64,000 bases of DNA from Crotalaria pallida (GCA_037953625.1 CM075651.1:69488501-69552500); one strand, 5' to 3'; shown: positions 44,371 to 57,805, numbered from the stretch's first letter. Notes: generated from the letters alone by a model not told the origin. A program made the numbers and translations.

Positions 44371-45667
44371 CAGACAGTTAACACTGTAATTTGCATTTTT
44401 ACATACCATATCCAATTCTAACCAATTCTAATCCAATCCAATGATCAACAGAGCTTACATTATACATATTAAACATGTTCCAACACAAAAACAACAACTT
44501 ATTACACTGAATCGAATCTGAGCAACCATTTTGAATAAAAACACATTTTCAACAACTTAACATACCAAATTCAGTTCCACACACTTTTGACAGGAAAACA
44601 ACTTGCATATAGCTCACATGCAACATATGGAACTTGCTCAGACCAATTTTAGAATGCAGGTTGGTCTCCAAACCAATTTCCCTATTCAAACTAAGCCCTT
44701 AGAGCCTCTTGGTGGCTCTCTAATCTCATACATGCAATTTAAACTCTATCTAGTGAATAGAAAGCTTCCCCCTTACCTCTTAGATGTGAATCAACAGATA
44801 CTTCACCCCAAATTTAGCTTCCAAATCGAATTCCCCAAAACCCACACTGAAACAGAGCAGTTTCAGCAGAGCACCAAGATTGAATTGGTTGATGCATGAA
44901 ACAGCCATAAAAATTGGGGAAATTAGTCTCTATATAATCTCTACAATTCGCACTATCTAAAGAAACAAGATTCACATGAGGAGGTTACCTGAGCTTACCA
45001 AAATCAAGCTCCAAAGTAAGCTCCAGGATCCTGATACAGCAAACAGACCCCAACTTCTAAGCCTCGATTCTTCCAATCTACTCACTCTCATCTCACAATC
45101 TTGGTGTATTTGTGAAGCCCTGAATGTGAGCTTCACAATGGTGTATGATTTGTGGTTCGAATCAACCCAGAGAGGGAGAATCGATTGAATCAATTCAGAA
45201 ACCCTAACTCAAGCAAAACTCACGAATTGAGCAAAGGGGTTGATTGATTCATCAACCATGGCTTAAATATCCATTCATGGAGCTCATGCAGCTCGACACG
45301 AAAGCCATGGACGTGTTGAAGGCTTGATTTCGTGTCAAACGGCGGTGACTCGTTGGTGGTGACTCACCAATCGCACTCACTCGTCAACTCTGACCAGAAT
45401 ACTCGAGTGTTTCCAAAACTACTCGAGTATTTTGACCAGTTTTTGAAAAATATTAATTTTATTTTCTTTCCCTCCAAAATCTTTCTAAAATTACTTCAAG
45501 GTCCCAAACAGAGATTAATGTGAAAATATTTATTTTCTCATATTAAAATTCTCTAATATCTTCTTTCATAAGAAATTACATGAAATCGAGACTAAAAATA
45601 ATCAATTATAAATAAACTTTAAAATTAATATTTTATTAATCAGGGGTTAAAAATCAGGGATGTTACA

Positions 45668-48238
45668 CTCTTCCCCACTTAAAAGGAATTTCGTCCCCGA
45701 AATTCTTCTTTAAAAATTCTATAATTTCCAAAGTTGCACAAAAAGTTGTGCTGGTGTTATATGTTTTCAAAATATAATTTGGGAACATTCTTCCCCACTT
45801 AAAAGGAATTTTCTTATACTTTTTCAAACTTTCTGACCGAAAACGTTTCACAAAATATTTCAATTGAGCTTTTTCTCAACTAAAGCTTTTGCATTCCAAA
45901 ACATGTACAAATCCTTGTTTCTCATAAAAGGGTTTGCTTGAACTTCCTCAAAAATTATCTCGTAATTCCTTCAAATGAAATCTTTGACTAAAAACTTCTT
46001 CGAATAGTACTCTTAAAATATATATTCCTTAATTAAAACGTTTTCCAAAGATCTTTTTGAGGAAAACCCCATCCCGTTGCACACTCTGATCACTCGGCAC
46101 GAGTAGGGAAATGTTCGTATGACTTCATTTCTTAATAGTTGTAAACATCAAGGTGATCAGTCCTAATATTTAAACTATCAGTAATGAAATCATCCCTTTC
46201 AGATATAATCTTTCTCAAGAAAGACTATACGATTTACCTTTAAGTTAGATGAACTTAAAGATTAAGAGTATTATTGTCACTATCAGACTTATTCAGATAG
46301 TCAAATTCTAGAGAAACTTCCGTTGGGGAGACAAATACTTGCCCTATCCCGGTGGTTCTTAATCTCTCTAGTCTTAACTAATCTTCCTCTTTCTATAGTG
46401 CCAAAGGCATTTATCACATCCAACTGTGATAAGGGTTTTGATCACGGAAATTCAAGTTAAAGACTTGTTCAGATATACCAATTACAACATGATTTAATTA
46501 ACGCAGTCGAAAGCATTTGACCATGTTAATTCGAATCGACAAAGGGATAACTCAGACTACCTATTTCCGAATCTAATCACGCATCCTAACAGGATGAAAA
46601 ACTCTCGCATTCTTGATTTGCTGGTTGACCATTCCCTTCTCGTATTCCCCTTTAGACAATCCGGCGAGTTAAAACTTCATTTCCTTGTAACCAAAATTAA
46701 ATATTCCTTTCCGTTCATCACTATTCAATCCATGGCGATACACCTTACCTTCTCAAATAATTTCTTCCCATCGGCTTTTCAGTTACTCTCATGCGATGGA
46801 GGTTTCCTTAATTCCTTATGAAATTCCGATCCCCATAATTGATTCACTCATAAGCTTCCCGTGCTTAAAAGCTTCTTGTGCTTTCCTCATTATCCATACC
46901 AATTCTACACATGCTTGCTAATGTCAGGAATCCCCTATTCCTCAATGATTGACAACTGGTTTGAAGTTCAACCATAATTCTTTTCGGATTCCGAATGTTT
47001 GAATTTTCTATCAAAATTACAACGAAACATACTTCTCCGATCCTTTGGACTTGGCAACATTTTCCCCCAAGATTCATATTGCCCTACCTTATTTCCAACC
47101 ATTTAATCTCCTTTCTCTAATCTTTCAGAAATTTCATCCTTGAGTAATTCCCAAGTGTCATGCCAATCCTTTGCTTCCAATATAAAATTGCATAGTTCCA
47201 CTTCTGTCTTAGCTTCACCATTTATCATATAGGTGGTATAACCTTTACTCATCCATTTGGCTTGATCCCATAACTAACCTTCAACTTCCAAATCGTCTGG
47301 AATCCAAATTCTTACCCTTAAATTATCCCCTATGGAACTTTTGGGTTTCTTCCCTTCCGGAATCAATTTCTTATTGGTCCTTACTTCTTCGGTTCTTTGT
47401 TGCTATTCACGAATTCGAGTTAGGAATTCTATTGTGATTTGCAACCTTCCCTTTTTACTTATCGTCGGTCTATTTGTATCATCAAGCTCAAACCAATTAG
47501 ACTCCTTAGAACACTTCCTTAATCCCCATAAAGCTCCCACGAGTTGCCTTTCTGCCCCTTGTGGTTGTTTCCTTATTTGCTTTGTCGTAACGACGACAGA
47601 GTCTTCGATCATAAGCCTTTAAAATTTTGTCCGTCGACATTGTCCCTTGTTCAACTCCTCCTCTCGGTTGAACAATTACTTTGACTCTCCCGGGTCATTA
47701 ACGTTTAAAGCGTAGTGATACGAGGAAAAGGCCTCAAGCCCTCAAAGCAACCATGATCATTGCAAAGCTCGAGTCATGTTCCCAGTGTATCACCTTGTAT
47801 ATTCAATCCCTTTGATGCATACACATCTACCTTCCTTTCTTAAAGTTATCTCCTTTCAAGTCATGGCCTCAACGCAATGGAATATGCTCCAATACTTTGG
47901 CGTGAAATCAAGTAGGGTAGCACAAGAGGAAATGCTATTCTTCCCTTCAATGACTGAAAGTTCTTGCTGTTCTTCTTATTTCATGTAGAAGACTACTTCT
48001 CCCGGGTTATCTTGGTTGAAGATTTTTGACTTTAGAAAGTCCACTTAACAATAGGATTCGATCAATCTTTTCCCAAAATCACATTCAAATGGGAAAATGG
48101 ATAATAGATCGAATTTAACTTAGTGCCTCGATCAAATATCTCGACACTATAATCCAAACAAACTTTTAGAAACAAATTTGGGTAGTTTCATGGGGTCTCA
48201 AATTTTAAAACAGTGAGGAAGATTTGACTTCAACCTAC
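45668..48238 (-). mobile_element. Element G, internal region downstream of gag: no recognisable pol
   Basis: The last codons before the 3' LTR read NFGDEIPFKWGRV and stop at the LTR's TGTAA, the usual end of gypsy pol. Just after gag, at about 48060-48180, a broken protease trace reads LNVILGKD followed by TGA where LGMDW is expected. The rest (about 46000-48000) shows no RT, RNase H or integrase motif in any frame that I could see. A 69-codon minus ORF at 47403-47612 (RQLVGALWGLRKCSKES) is unrecognised. G is therefore gag-only and non-autonomous. Confidence 0.7.
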
Positions 48239-49357
48239 TTACACATATATAAATTGAACAAAAGAATGGGTAACTCCCGAATCGAACACAATCATGCAAA
48301 GTTGGTTTTGAAATAAATGGTTACCTTGCACGAGATCAGGAGATTGGTTAGCTTCCACTCTATTCGGGGTAAACACTTTGCCTTGAGTCTTTGGTTTCTT
48401 AACAAGTCGGGTGCGGTTACTTTTCACAAGTTCTCTGCAATAACGTGCAACATGACCTTGCTTTCCACAGTTGAAGCAATTACTCGTTGCCCAGCAGATC
48501 CTTCCATAATGATGATGCTTACACTTCTCACAATAAGAAGCATTACTGCGAGGCTTAACTCCATCCTTAACTTCAGCTCTTCCTTTGCCTCGGTTCTGAT
48601 CACAGTATGGACCCTTATTCCGAGGATCAAATCTTTTATTTCTTTGTGTTCCATACTTCTGCTGGTTATTCTTTTCCTGATCAACTAATACTTCAGCCTT
48701 CTTATCATCCTCATACATTCGACACTTATCTACTAACGTAGAAAAACTTTGAATCTTCTGATAACTAAAAATGGATTTCAGTTCGGGTCTCAGACCGCCT
48801 TCAAACTTGATGCATTTGCTCCTCTCATCAGGATTGTTTTGATAGTATGGAGAGTACTTCATCAGTTCTTCGAACTTAGCCGCGTACTCACCCACACTCA
48901 TGTCTCCTTGCTTTAATTGCAGAAACTCAATTTCCTTCTTCCTTCTTAAATCTTCCGGAAAGTATTTATTGAGAAACCTCTCGGTAAACACATCCCAATT
49001 AATATCCCTTCCTTCATAGTGCAGGAGCTGAACTGTGTGATTCCACCAGTTCTCCGCCTCGTCTTCTAACATATAAACTGCATATGCCACCCTTTGGGCG
49101 TCAGTGCAGTCTAATGTTCTAAAGATCTTGTCCATCGTACAAATCCATTTATTAGCCTCCTCAGGCTTAAATCCTCCTTCGAACTTAGGTGGGTTACAAC
49201 TTCTAAAATCCGCCAAACTCTTGGCTTCAGAATTACCAACACCATATTGGTAAGGTGGTTGTTGAGATTGTTGTTGTTGCCATTGATGCATAGATTCCAA
49301 CACCACGGTGATTCTTTCTAATATCGCGCCGGTGCGATTTTGGTTTCTAGTCGTCAT
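48239..49357 (-). CDS. Element G Gag protein (372 residues)
   Basis: ATG at 49357. A Gln-rich N-terminus precedes the capsid domain (LADFRSCNPPKFEGGFKP, EEANKWICTMDKIF, AENWWNH, RFLNKYFPEDLRRKKEIEFL, EYAAKFEELMKYSP, ERSKCIKFEGGLRPELK). A basic linker follows, then two Cys/His motifs: CEKCKHHHYGRIC and the zinc knuckle CFNCGKQGHVARYC. The frame ends just inside the protease (VFDSGVTHSF, with Val for the usual Ala) at a stop after QFIYV. Gag is uninterrupted while pol is lost, so it may be kept for packaging, with enzymes supplied by another element. Confidence 0.93.
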   Translation of the reverse strand: MTTRNQNRTGAILERITVVLESMHQWQQQQSQQPPYQYGVGNSEAKSLADFRSCNPPKFEGGFKPEEANKWICTMDKIFRTLDCTDAQRVAYAVYMLEDEAENWWNHTVQLLHYEGRDINWDVFTERFLNKYFPEDLRRKKEIEFLQLKQGDMSVGEYAAKFEELMKYSPYYQNNPDERSKCIKFEGGLRPELKSIFSYQKIQSFSTLVDKCRMYEDDKKAEVLVDQEKNNQQKYGTQRNKRFDPRNKGPYCDQNRGKGRAEVKDGVKPRSNASYCEKCKHHHYGRICWATSNCFNCGKQGHVARYCRELVKSNRTRLVKKPKTQGKVFTPNRVEANQSPDLVQGNHLFQNQLCMIVFDSGVTHSFVQFIYV

Positions 49358-49597
49358 AATAGACCTGCGCTATAACTTATGGTCACATATGATGGACTAG
49401 AGAAACATTCTTCACACAACCTATACCAAGGTTTTAACAATAGCTTCCTATAATGAATTCAAATTCTATATTATATCAATTGCTCCATTTGAGCAAGATA
49501 CTGATATTCAAAACAATAAATATGCCCTGTGGATACTTGCTTGATGTTGATGACTGCCTTTTTGGAGCTACTTCCACTACTACAGGATCTGACTTTT

Positions 49598-49609
49598 GCT
49601 CTGATACCA
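49598..49609 (-). other. Primer binding site of element G
   Basis: TGGTATCAGAGC on the minus strand, five bases from the 5' LTR end. Confidence 0.9.
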
Positions 49610-49614
49610 CTTAG

Positions 49615-52600
49615 TATGACACCCTCAAAATAACCCAAGTAATTAATATAAATGAGTACTATTACTTGAGAATATATGGACTTGTAAAATGTTAGAAAAT
49701 ACTGGATTCAAAATTCTCTTTTCATATTTTCCCAAATAGTCGGGTGCACAAACCAAAACATAGGATGTTTGGAGAATAGTTTACGTATTACTTTTTGAAA
49801 CGAATTCGGCATTTTCTTTGCTCAAAAGGTAATTTCGCAAATCTTGGATAGCATTCTCTTTGAGGATAAATGTACTCTATTTCATATAAAGGAACTCAAG
49901 TATTGCCATCCAGTTTTCGTCTAGCCAAGTGATACCATTTCCAAAATGTCATAGCCGAATTCTTTTAAATCAATATCAGAGTAAGCGGAAATATCAGAAC
50001 TATGTAATAGACTTTAGAATAAGCATGGATTTTATATATATATCAAAAGGTACGTATTACATAGTCCGGCGGTAAGGATCTCCAAACTTCCCAGAACAAG
50101 TCCATAAGGCTATGTATTTATATGTACATCAAAATAGACCATGGCTCCAGAGTTTTCAAAAGAAATTCCCACAATATATATAAAACTCCCAAGCTAGTCT
50201 CAAAGCACTGGTCGCGGTAGTAGTAGTAGAAGTCTCCAAGAAGTAGCAGCAACTATCATCCAACATCAGCATCAGCAGCTAATCTCCTCCACAGCATTCA
50301 TCACACCAGATCCCTGATCCTCATCATTTACCTTATGCACATACCTAGGGATCATCGCCTCTCCATTGACTCCCAATAGATTAAACGACAAGCTCGCTTC
50401 CGCTCTCGTATTCGACAGGATCCTCCTTGATCCTATTTGAAGGAGTAATTACCCTACCACTGGGTACAAGGTCTGATGAAAACGTGACCTTAATAGGACT
50501 CCTTGAAATAGACGGGGAAGTCTCCTCTCGAATGGCTTTAAAAGAAAAGGAGTATGAGAGGGTAGGTTCGAATTGAAAACTGTTAGACAAGCGAGCTGGT
50601 CGAGTGGGAGATGATCCATGGTAAGTGTACAAAGTAGATACATGCATAGCGTATATGATGGGAATCCTAAACCTACGAGGATGTGACCGAACCAGTGGAT
50701 TAGGGTGATCGAAGGTAACCACAATCTCACCCTCATACACTACTCGGCAATCCACGCAGATCCATATGCCACTAAGAAGTGGACGGATTTCGATGCAAGC
50801 GATGTAACTTGACATCACCTACAAGGGCATAGGGGTAAGCAAATCTATATACATAATCAACAGAGCATAAATGTTGTAGTAACATGATTATGCATAGATA
50901 ACCCCTAAAACAGTTAATAGCCATAGTTAACACTTAGAATACACTTAATGCAAATAAGATGTTCATACTCATTCTTCATATCCAGCCTTAACTAAATTAA
51001 GGGTAAGTGGCATGATGCCTGACATTCATCTTTTTTTTTTGAGATTCTCCGTCTAATGATCTCACAGACTTCGATCCAATACACAATGCATTCCCAGATC
51101 ACAAATACGTTACCAAAACGTATGGCATACTAGCTCGGGAGTGATAAAAACGTCACACCACCTGGTGAACGTCACGTCGCCCAAGGACGTAAACCTATCA
51201 CTTATCAATCATACCATGGGTGTGATAAAAAACGTCACCACATCTGATGAACGTCACGTCGCCTACGGACGTAAACCTTATCACTTGTGATACACAACAG
51301 AGGTGATAAACAACGTCACCATGTCTGATGAACGTCACGTTCCCCAAAACGTAAACCTTACCACTTGTGTGCATCACACCCTTCTCAACAAACAACGGGT
51401 GTGGTAAAAAACGTCACCACCTCTGATGAACGTCACGTCGCCTACGGACGTAAACCTTACCACTTGTGATACACAACAAAGGTGATAAACAACGTCACCA
51501 TATCTGATGAACGTCACGTCGCCTACGGACGTAAACCTTACCACTTGTGTGCAACACACCGTTGAAACATCCAATCAACAGTATACCACATACTGCCCAC
51601 ATTATCCATCTTAATGTGTCATCGAGCTAGTAGCAACTTTTAGCAATTCCAGAGGTCCTACTCACGTCATCAGAACATGAGTAAACAATCCAGCACTCCA
51701 GCTCTTAACTTAAGGAAATTGATTAGTCTACCTCAATTGATAATACAAAACGTGCCACCCGAGCAACGTTATGACGTGCCACCCGAGCCACGTCCCATCA
51801 TCCAAACGGAATAATCATCTCATAAATCAATTTCCTTTAAGTCTTAGATCGATTGGATTATTGTCATTAAAGTATTAACCAAATGGTCTAGGATTGGAAA
51901 TGATATCTCAAAGATTCTAGGTAAAACTACTCGAGTGTGCTTCATTTTCCAGAAATTCATGTTTCAGTTTTCACCAAAATACTCGAGTGTTTTACATAGT
52001 CACTCGAGTGTTCCTCAGATTTTACCAAATTACTCGAGTGTTCTTATGGTTACTCGAGTGTTCTTCATTTGTTATCAAATTACTCGAGTGTTCTCCATGA
52101 AACTCGAGTGTTCTTAAGTTTTCCAGAAAATCCCTTTTCAAAACAGGCAAAATACTCGAGTATCACCCATAATACTCGAGTGTTTGCAGACAGTTAACAC
52201 TGTAATTTGCATTTTTACATACCATATCCAATTCTAACCAATTCTAATCCAATCCAATGATCAACAGAGCTTACATTATACATATTAAACATGTTCCAAC
52301 ACAAAAACAACAACTTATTACACTGAATCGAATCTGAGCAACCATTTTGAATAAAAACACATTTTCAACAACTTATCATACCAAATTCAGTTCCACACAC
52401 TTTTGACAGGAAAACAACTTGCATATAGCTCACATGCAACATATGGAACTTGCTCAGACCAATTTTAGAATGCAGGTTGGTCTCCAAACCAATTTCCCTA
52501 TTCAAACTAAGCCCTTAGAGCCTCTTGGTGGCTCTCTAATCTCATACATTCAATTTAAACTCTATCTAGTGAATAGAAAGCTTCCCCCTTACCTCTTAGA

Positions 52601-53483
52601 TGTGAATCAACAGAGACTTCACCCCAAATTTAGCTTCCAAATCGAATTCCCCAAAACCCACACTGAAACAGAGCAGTTTCAGTAGAGCACCAAGATTGAA
52701 TTGGTTGATGCATGAAACAACCATAAAAATTGGGGAAATTAGTCTCTATATAATCTCTACAATTCGCACTATCTAAAGAAACAAGATTCACATGAGGAGG
52801 TTACCTGAGCTTACCAAAATCAAGCTCCAAAGTAAGCTCCAGGATCCTGATACAGCAAACAGACCCCAACTTCTAAGCCTCGATTCTTCCAATCTACTCA
52901 CTCTCATCTCACAATCTTGGTGTATTTGTGAAGCCCTGAATGTGAGCTTCACAATGGTGTATGATTTGTGGTTCGAATCAACCCAGAGAGGGAGAATCGA
53001 TTGAATCAATTCAGAAACCCTAACTCAAGCAAAACTCACGAATTGAGCAAAGGGGTTGATTGATTCATCAACCATGGCTTAAATATCCATTCATGGAGCT
53101 CATGCAGCTCGACACGAAAGCCATGGACGTGTTGAAGGCTTGATTTCGTGTCAAACGGCGGTGACTCGTTGGTGGTGACTCACCAATCGCACTCACTCGT
53201 CAACTCTGATCTGAATACTCGAGTGTTTCCAAAACTACTCGAGTATTTTGACCAGTTTTTGAAAAATATTAATTTTATTTTCTTTCCCTCCAAAATCTTT
53301 CTAAAATTACTTCAAGGTCCCAAACAGAGATTAATGTGAAAATATTTATTTTCTCATATTAAAATTCTCTAATATCTTCTTTCATAAGAAATTACATGAA
53401 ATCGAGACTAAAAATAATCAATTATAAATAAACTTTAAAATTAATATTTTATTAATCAGGGGTTAAAAATCAGGGATGTTACA
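49615..53483 (-). mobile_element. Element G, 5' LTR (3869 bp)
   Basis: Near-identical to 41800-45667. The left end (its 3' end in minus orientation) again reads TATGACACCC next to the primer binding site, confirming that the LTR really ends in TA. The tandem repeat, palindrome array and ORF are all present. Confidence 0.93.
50381..50815 (-). CDS. LTR-embedded ORF of element G (right copy), 144 residues
   Basis: Same frame as 42566-43000, fully open. I see two residue differences near the N-terminus (RPLL for RLLL, and VDCR for EDCR). As it lies in the 5' LTR it would be on the element's own transcript, upstream of gag. Confidence 0.45.
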   Translation of the reverse strand: MSSYIACIEIRPLLSGIWICVDCRVVYEGEIVVTFDHPNPLVRSHPRRFRIPIIYAMHVSTLYTYHGSSPTRPARLSNSFQFEPTLSYSFSFKAIREETSPSISRSPIKVTFSSDLVPSGRVITPSNRIKEDPVEYESGSELVV

Positions 53484-53488
53484 AGTGG

Positions 53489-56400
53489 CCACACAACACA
53501 AACAATTGCCACTTATACTACTGACTCCGAACCACTTAGTTCCGATCTTTGAGATGATACGGAACGTCCTAATATATCACCTAACAACCACGGTGTCTTA
53601 GGAAAGCTTCTCTCTCACCTGAGGTCCAGCGATTTAATGCGTACCGTCTCTGCGTACCCTTTGTGCTGCCGGCTGCCCCAATCCCTCGTCTTTAAGATTA
53701 TTCCTCGTACTAAATAAAATACGCTCACGTTATTATCTTATATTATGGAAATCTTTTTCAAAACTTATACACCTCTCATTTCCTCGTATTAAATAAAACA
53801 CACTTGTGTTGCTAACGTGTATTAAGAAAATCTTTTCTTAAATCAATCACCTCTTGAAAATTTTACTTTAAATCGTATGAGAACGTTTTTAAATGTAAGA
53901 AGCAAGTCCAAATAATTATGGACAACAAAGAATCATTTTATAAATATCACTTTGATAAGACTCCGAAAACATCGTAAAACACTCTTTGTTTTAAATGACT
54001 CTTTTATTCAAACTTAATACTTTAAAACTCATGTCTTTATCGCAAAACAACTTTGGACAGCCATGAACATAATTTAGAATCTCAAATAAATCAAATCAGA
54101 TTAATTACATACTCAAGTATTTTTCAGACACCAATTAGCACACAACCACAATAGCACTTAAATAAGTTAAACCATATAAATCATCCATATTTCAAATATC
54201 AATTAGCAGGGAGAATAACCACATTAAATTTCCAAAGCATTCATAAATTCACATAATGAAAATCACATTTCATCTTCATATCTACCTTGTTTATAAAATG
54301 AAAACCGAATTGAACATGTCAAGACAAACCAAGAATTACTTGTTCAAACACTTTAAATCAACTTGATTATCTTAAAACATCATCATGCAAGTCCCTTTTT
54401 AATTAATAAAATCGCTTAGACACACACATATTAATAAACCGAATTGAGCCAAAGATGCAAACCAAACACATTTAATTTTCTTACTTTAAACAACTTAATT
54501 CCTTTCAAAAAAATCATTATGTGAGATTATTTTTATGCAACTAAAGCTCCTAGGCTTGACTATACTATATGGCCGAATGTCATTAAAGAAAACAAACCAA
54601 ACATCACAAATTCAAATCACATAAACTAACTTGATTTATTTTAAACTCTTAGATTCTATTTTCTCTTTCATGCAACAAAATTATTTACTCTTTCTTTTCA
54701 TTTTAAACACAATACTCTTCCAAAATTATTTAATTTATTTGTGTCCTCTATTTTTTCATCCAAAAACCGTTTATAAAATAAATATTCACAATCACAATTT
54801 CAAACAATTTGTTTTGCATGATTTCACAAAACATATTCATTATTCTAAATCCATTCATAAGAAAAAAGAATCCTAGTCTACTAATCATGTATAGGCCGAA
54901 TCTAAGTTTTGACAAAAACAAGGTTTTATTTTCTAATGCATCAAAACAAAAATCACTTTTTCAAAACTTATTCCTTTTGGGTTCTTTTACAAAACCGAAT
55001 TGAACAAAACCACAACGCAGTTCAAATAAAATCACAAACCTTATCATTTTAACAAGTCAATCACATGCAAGAATGAATCTAGCCTATTGTTCCTAGTGTA
55101 GGCCGAATCATCATTATAGGAAGAACAAAGTCTTTGGTGAAAATTTCTACATGCAAAACCTTAAAATTAACAAATCAAAACATGCACTTTCAACTCATGG
55201 TTTTAAAAATACCACTCCCTTTTTCTTCACAAACCGTGACCTCTTGGTCATTTCAAACATATTTTCATTTTTATTTTTCTTTTGAATGTGCTTTTAAAAT
55301 CATTTGAAGTAAAATAGAATCACATGCAAGAATCTTTTATGAAAAACAATCATGATCTTTTTGTTTTTCAAAGCTTGACCGAAAACTCATCAACAAAATC
55401 AAGAGGAAGAACTTAAATCTTTAGCTTTGAAACACACATAGATTTAGATCAAAGTAAGAATCACTTTTGAAAAAAAAAATTGTTTTCTTTTGTTTCTCAT
55501 CAAAACCGTGACAAGCAAACCAAGAAGCAAAACTTTTTGAGTAAAAGAGTCACATGCAAGACTTCAAGATCCAAGTTATGGAAAATCAAAGGAAGAACCA
55601 AATCTTTTTCAAGATCAAAGCACTTTTGAGAAGAAAACCAAAGATCAAAACTTAGAAAAATCAAAATTAAAATCACGGCATTCAAATCACTTAGTTCATC
55701 TTCCACAAGCATCCAATCAACTTGCATGAACTCAAAACAAAATAAAAATCATCACAACCTAATTTTCTATACATGGCCGAATGGTAATGTCCATGGTTTA
55801 AGGTTCTACAAATTTATTTGGCTCTTGAAACTCAGAATCAAAGCTTAATAGGCACTTACAAACATAGATCTACAAGAAAATTAGACATGCAACAATAAAA
55901 GAACCCCACAAGACTCAAGGAATGAAAACTACTTAAAACACTCTATGATCTTCGAATACACAAAGAAAAAGAGTAGATCTTCAACCACCTTCACTTGATC
56001 TTCATGGTTTCCTAAAGCTTTTGGGTTTGATCTCCTCCTTCTTTCTCTCTTGAAGCTCACGGGTTCTCTTTCTTTTCTTGGTGTGTTGAGAGCTTGATTT
56101 TGCTCTTCAACAAAGGTGTGTGAGAGATGAAGGGAATGAAAGAAGTGAATGGAATGTGGGTGAAGGAACTAAGGGTCAAAGCTTATATAGACAACTCATA
56201 ACTCTCCCTTTTACCCTTGTATAAATTCGGCCAAGGTGTGTTCAAAGGGGGTAATTTTGGCATTCCAATTTATTGCATGGGTGGTGTTTAGCAAATGAAG
56301 GGGACAAGGTAGGGAACATTAGGTACTTAGGGGTTACTTAGGGTGCAAGACTTTTGACATTCCATTAGGGTTTTCACCATTTAGTTAGGGCTTGGTTAGG

Positions 56401-56926
56401 GACTTAGTTAAGGTTTAGTTGGGACTTGGTTACTTGGCTAGCCCTTAAGGAAAATTCTAGGCTTCTCTACACTCACACACATGCACACGGCACACACATA
56501 TTTTCTCATACACACACACTTACACGTATTACACACATATATGCATACACATATCATATCAACACATACATTCATGCATAATTCATCATATGCTTTCACT
56601 AATTAGATTTTCACATAATCCTAAGCATATATACATATATAATCGCACATACATATAACACACATATAGAGAATAAATTTTCTTTCTCATAGAATTATTC
56701 ATGTATAAGACCACAATTATCAAGCACACACATATTTATTCCTCAAAACCCAACTTTTAAAACTCATAACTTGATTTCATGAAAATCATTTCTTAAAAAT
56801 CATTTAATGTTTTGAAAACGTGAATAAAGAAATTCATTTTAAGAAAATACCCTTTCAAAATACTTTCTTCAAAGATAAACTTCTCTAGTATTTTAAATTA
56901 ATACGAGGAATTTGCGGGATGTTACA
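53489..56926 (-). mobile_element. Element E, 5' LTR, right part
   Basis: It continues the E LTR after the AGTGG duplication of G and ends GCGGGATGTTACA. The target flank is AATGG (56927-56931). It contains the donor CTCAG|GTGAGAGAG (exon end 53619), the motif-rich leader and the TATA box at 56181-56190. Confidence 0.92.
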
Positions 56927-57730
56927 AATGGCACCTACACTAAATCTTAAAAATTGAAAATCTTAAATTTGTTATATAATTAATGACTTTTTATTCAAAA
57001 ACTAAATGTGACAAAAAAAATTCTTTAAAAAACAAAGTTTGATTTTCTTCTATATTTTTTGATAAAATGAAAAACTTTTTTAGAAAATATATAAAGTTTA
57101 GTTAAAAAATATGGAAAAGAATATTATATAAAGTTCATAAATTTTGCAAAATAATCTATTCTGGTATGAATTTTCTTTCTTAATTTTGGTCACCAGTAAG
57201 ACACGTATGTTAGAATAAAAAATCATTAGCATTCACCAATATATAATAAGCATAAATCATATTGTAAAAACACATAAAACATGAATATAAACTTTGTTGC
57301 TGAGCAAATGTCAATGGAAGAAGAAGATGATGATGGGGATGAAGTTATGAGAATTTTGTGGACTCTTCGACTCAATCATTTCAATGAAGCACCAAATTCG
57401 AATGGTATCATTTTCTAACTCTGTCAAGTCAAATACATTAAACTGTATTTGTATTCTTTTATGGACTTAATGATTTTTATACTTGTGGTTTATGTAAACA
57501 AGAATTTCAACTTCTTAGTTGACTCCTTGACCAACGTAACAAAGGATGTTACTAAAGGAAACATCTAGGAAAATTTGTCCATGGCAGAAAATATGTATGT
57601 GTATGCGTGCATATATGCAAAAATAAGCGAGGACACCCTAAGGCTATTGGGCTTGGTTAAACAAACTACTATGTATAAGCATTATTCCATGGAGAGAAGA
57701 CAATATCACTTTAAATAGGATTAATAGTAA
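56927..57730. repeat. Host duplicated block, copy 1
   Basis: It starts AATGGCACCTAC and matches 59665-60467 with few changes. E inserted at its left edge. It contains the exon-like stretch 57309-57405 and precedes the glycosylase fragment. Confidence 0.9.
57309..57405 (+). pseudogene. Exon-like stretch of unknown identity
   Basis: ATGTCAATGGAAGAAGAAGA opens a frame reading MSMEEEDDDGDEVMRILWTL, and so on to APNSN, ending at AATG|GTATCA, a possible donor. The second copy at about 60048-60144 keeps the frame, with Asp for Val and Gly for Arg. It may be an exon of the same former gene as the glycosylase fragment, but I do not recognise it. Confidence 0.35.
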
Positions 57731-57805
57731 AAAAAATAAAAAGAACTCAATTGTTATTAAAAATATTCACTTGATTGAATTGCTAAATTGTTCGCTTGTC
57801 TGCAG

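Larger units (their letters stand above)
43004..44776 (-). other. Putative intron inside G 3' LTR
   Basis: The donor TAAGAG|GTAAGGGG (exon end 44777) is strong; an alternative donor CTCAG|GTAACC lies at 44988. The acceptor is CTTGTAG at 43004. Confidence 0.4.
41800..45667 (-). mobile_element. Element G, 3' LTR (3868 bp)
   Basis: It reads TATGACACCC at the left and GGATGTTACA at the right. Target duplication AGTGG lies at 41795-41799 and 53484-53488. It differs from 49615-53483 at about 17 positions by hand count (about 0.4%), so the insertion is young. In the minus orientation the LTR starts TGTAACATCC and ends GGGTGTCATA, that is TG..TA instead of TG..CA, in both copies. Confidence 0.93.

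Noticed and set aside
47403..47612. 69-codon ORF in G internal region as a captured gene
   Set aside because: Not recognised, short, and without a second line of support; kept only as a question in the G finding.
48317..48688. 123-codon plus-strand ORF opposite G gag
   Set aside because: Shadow of the gag frame.
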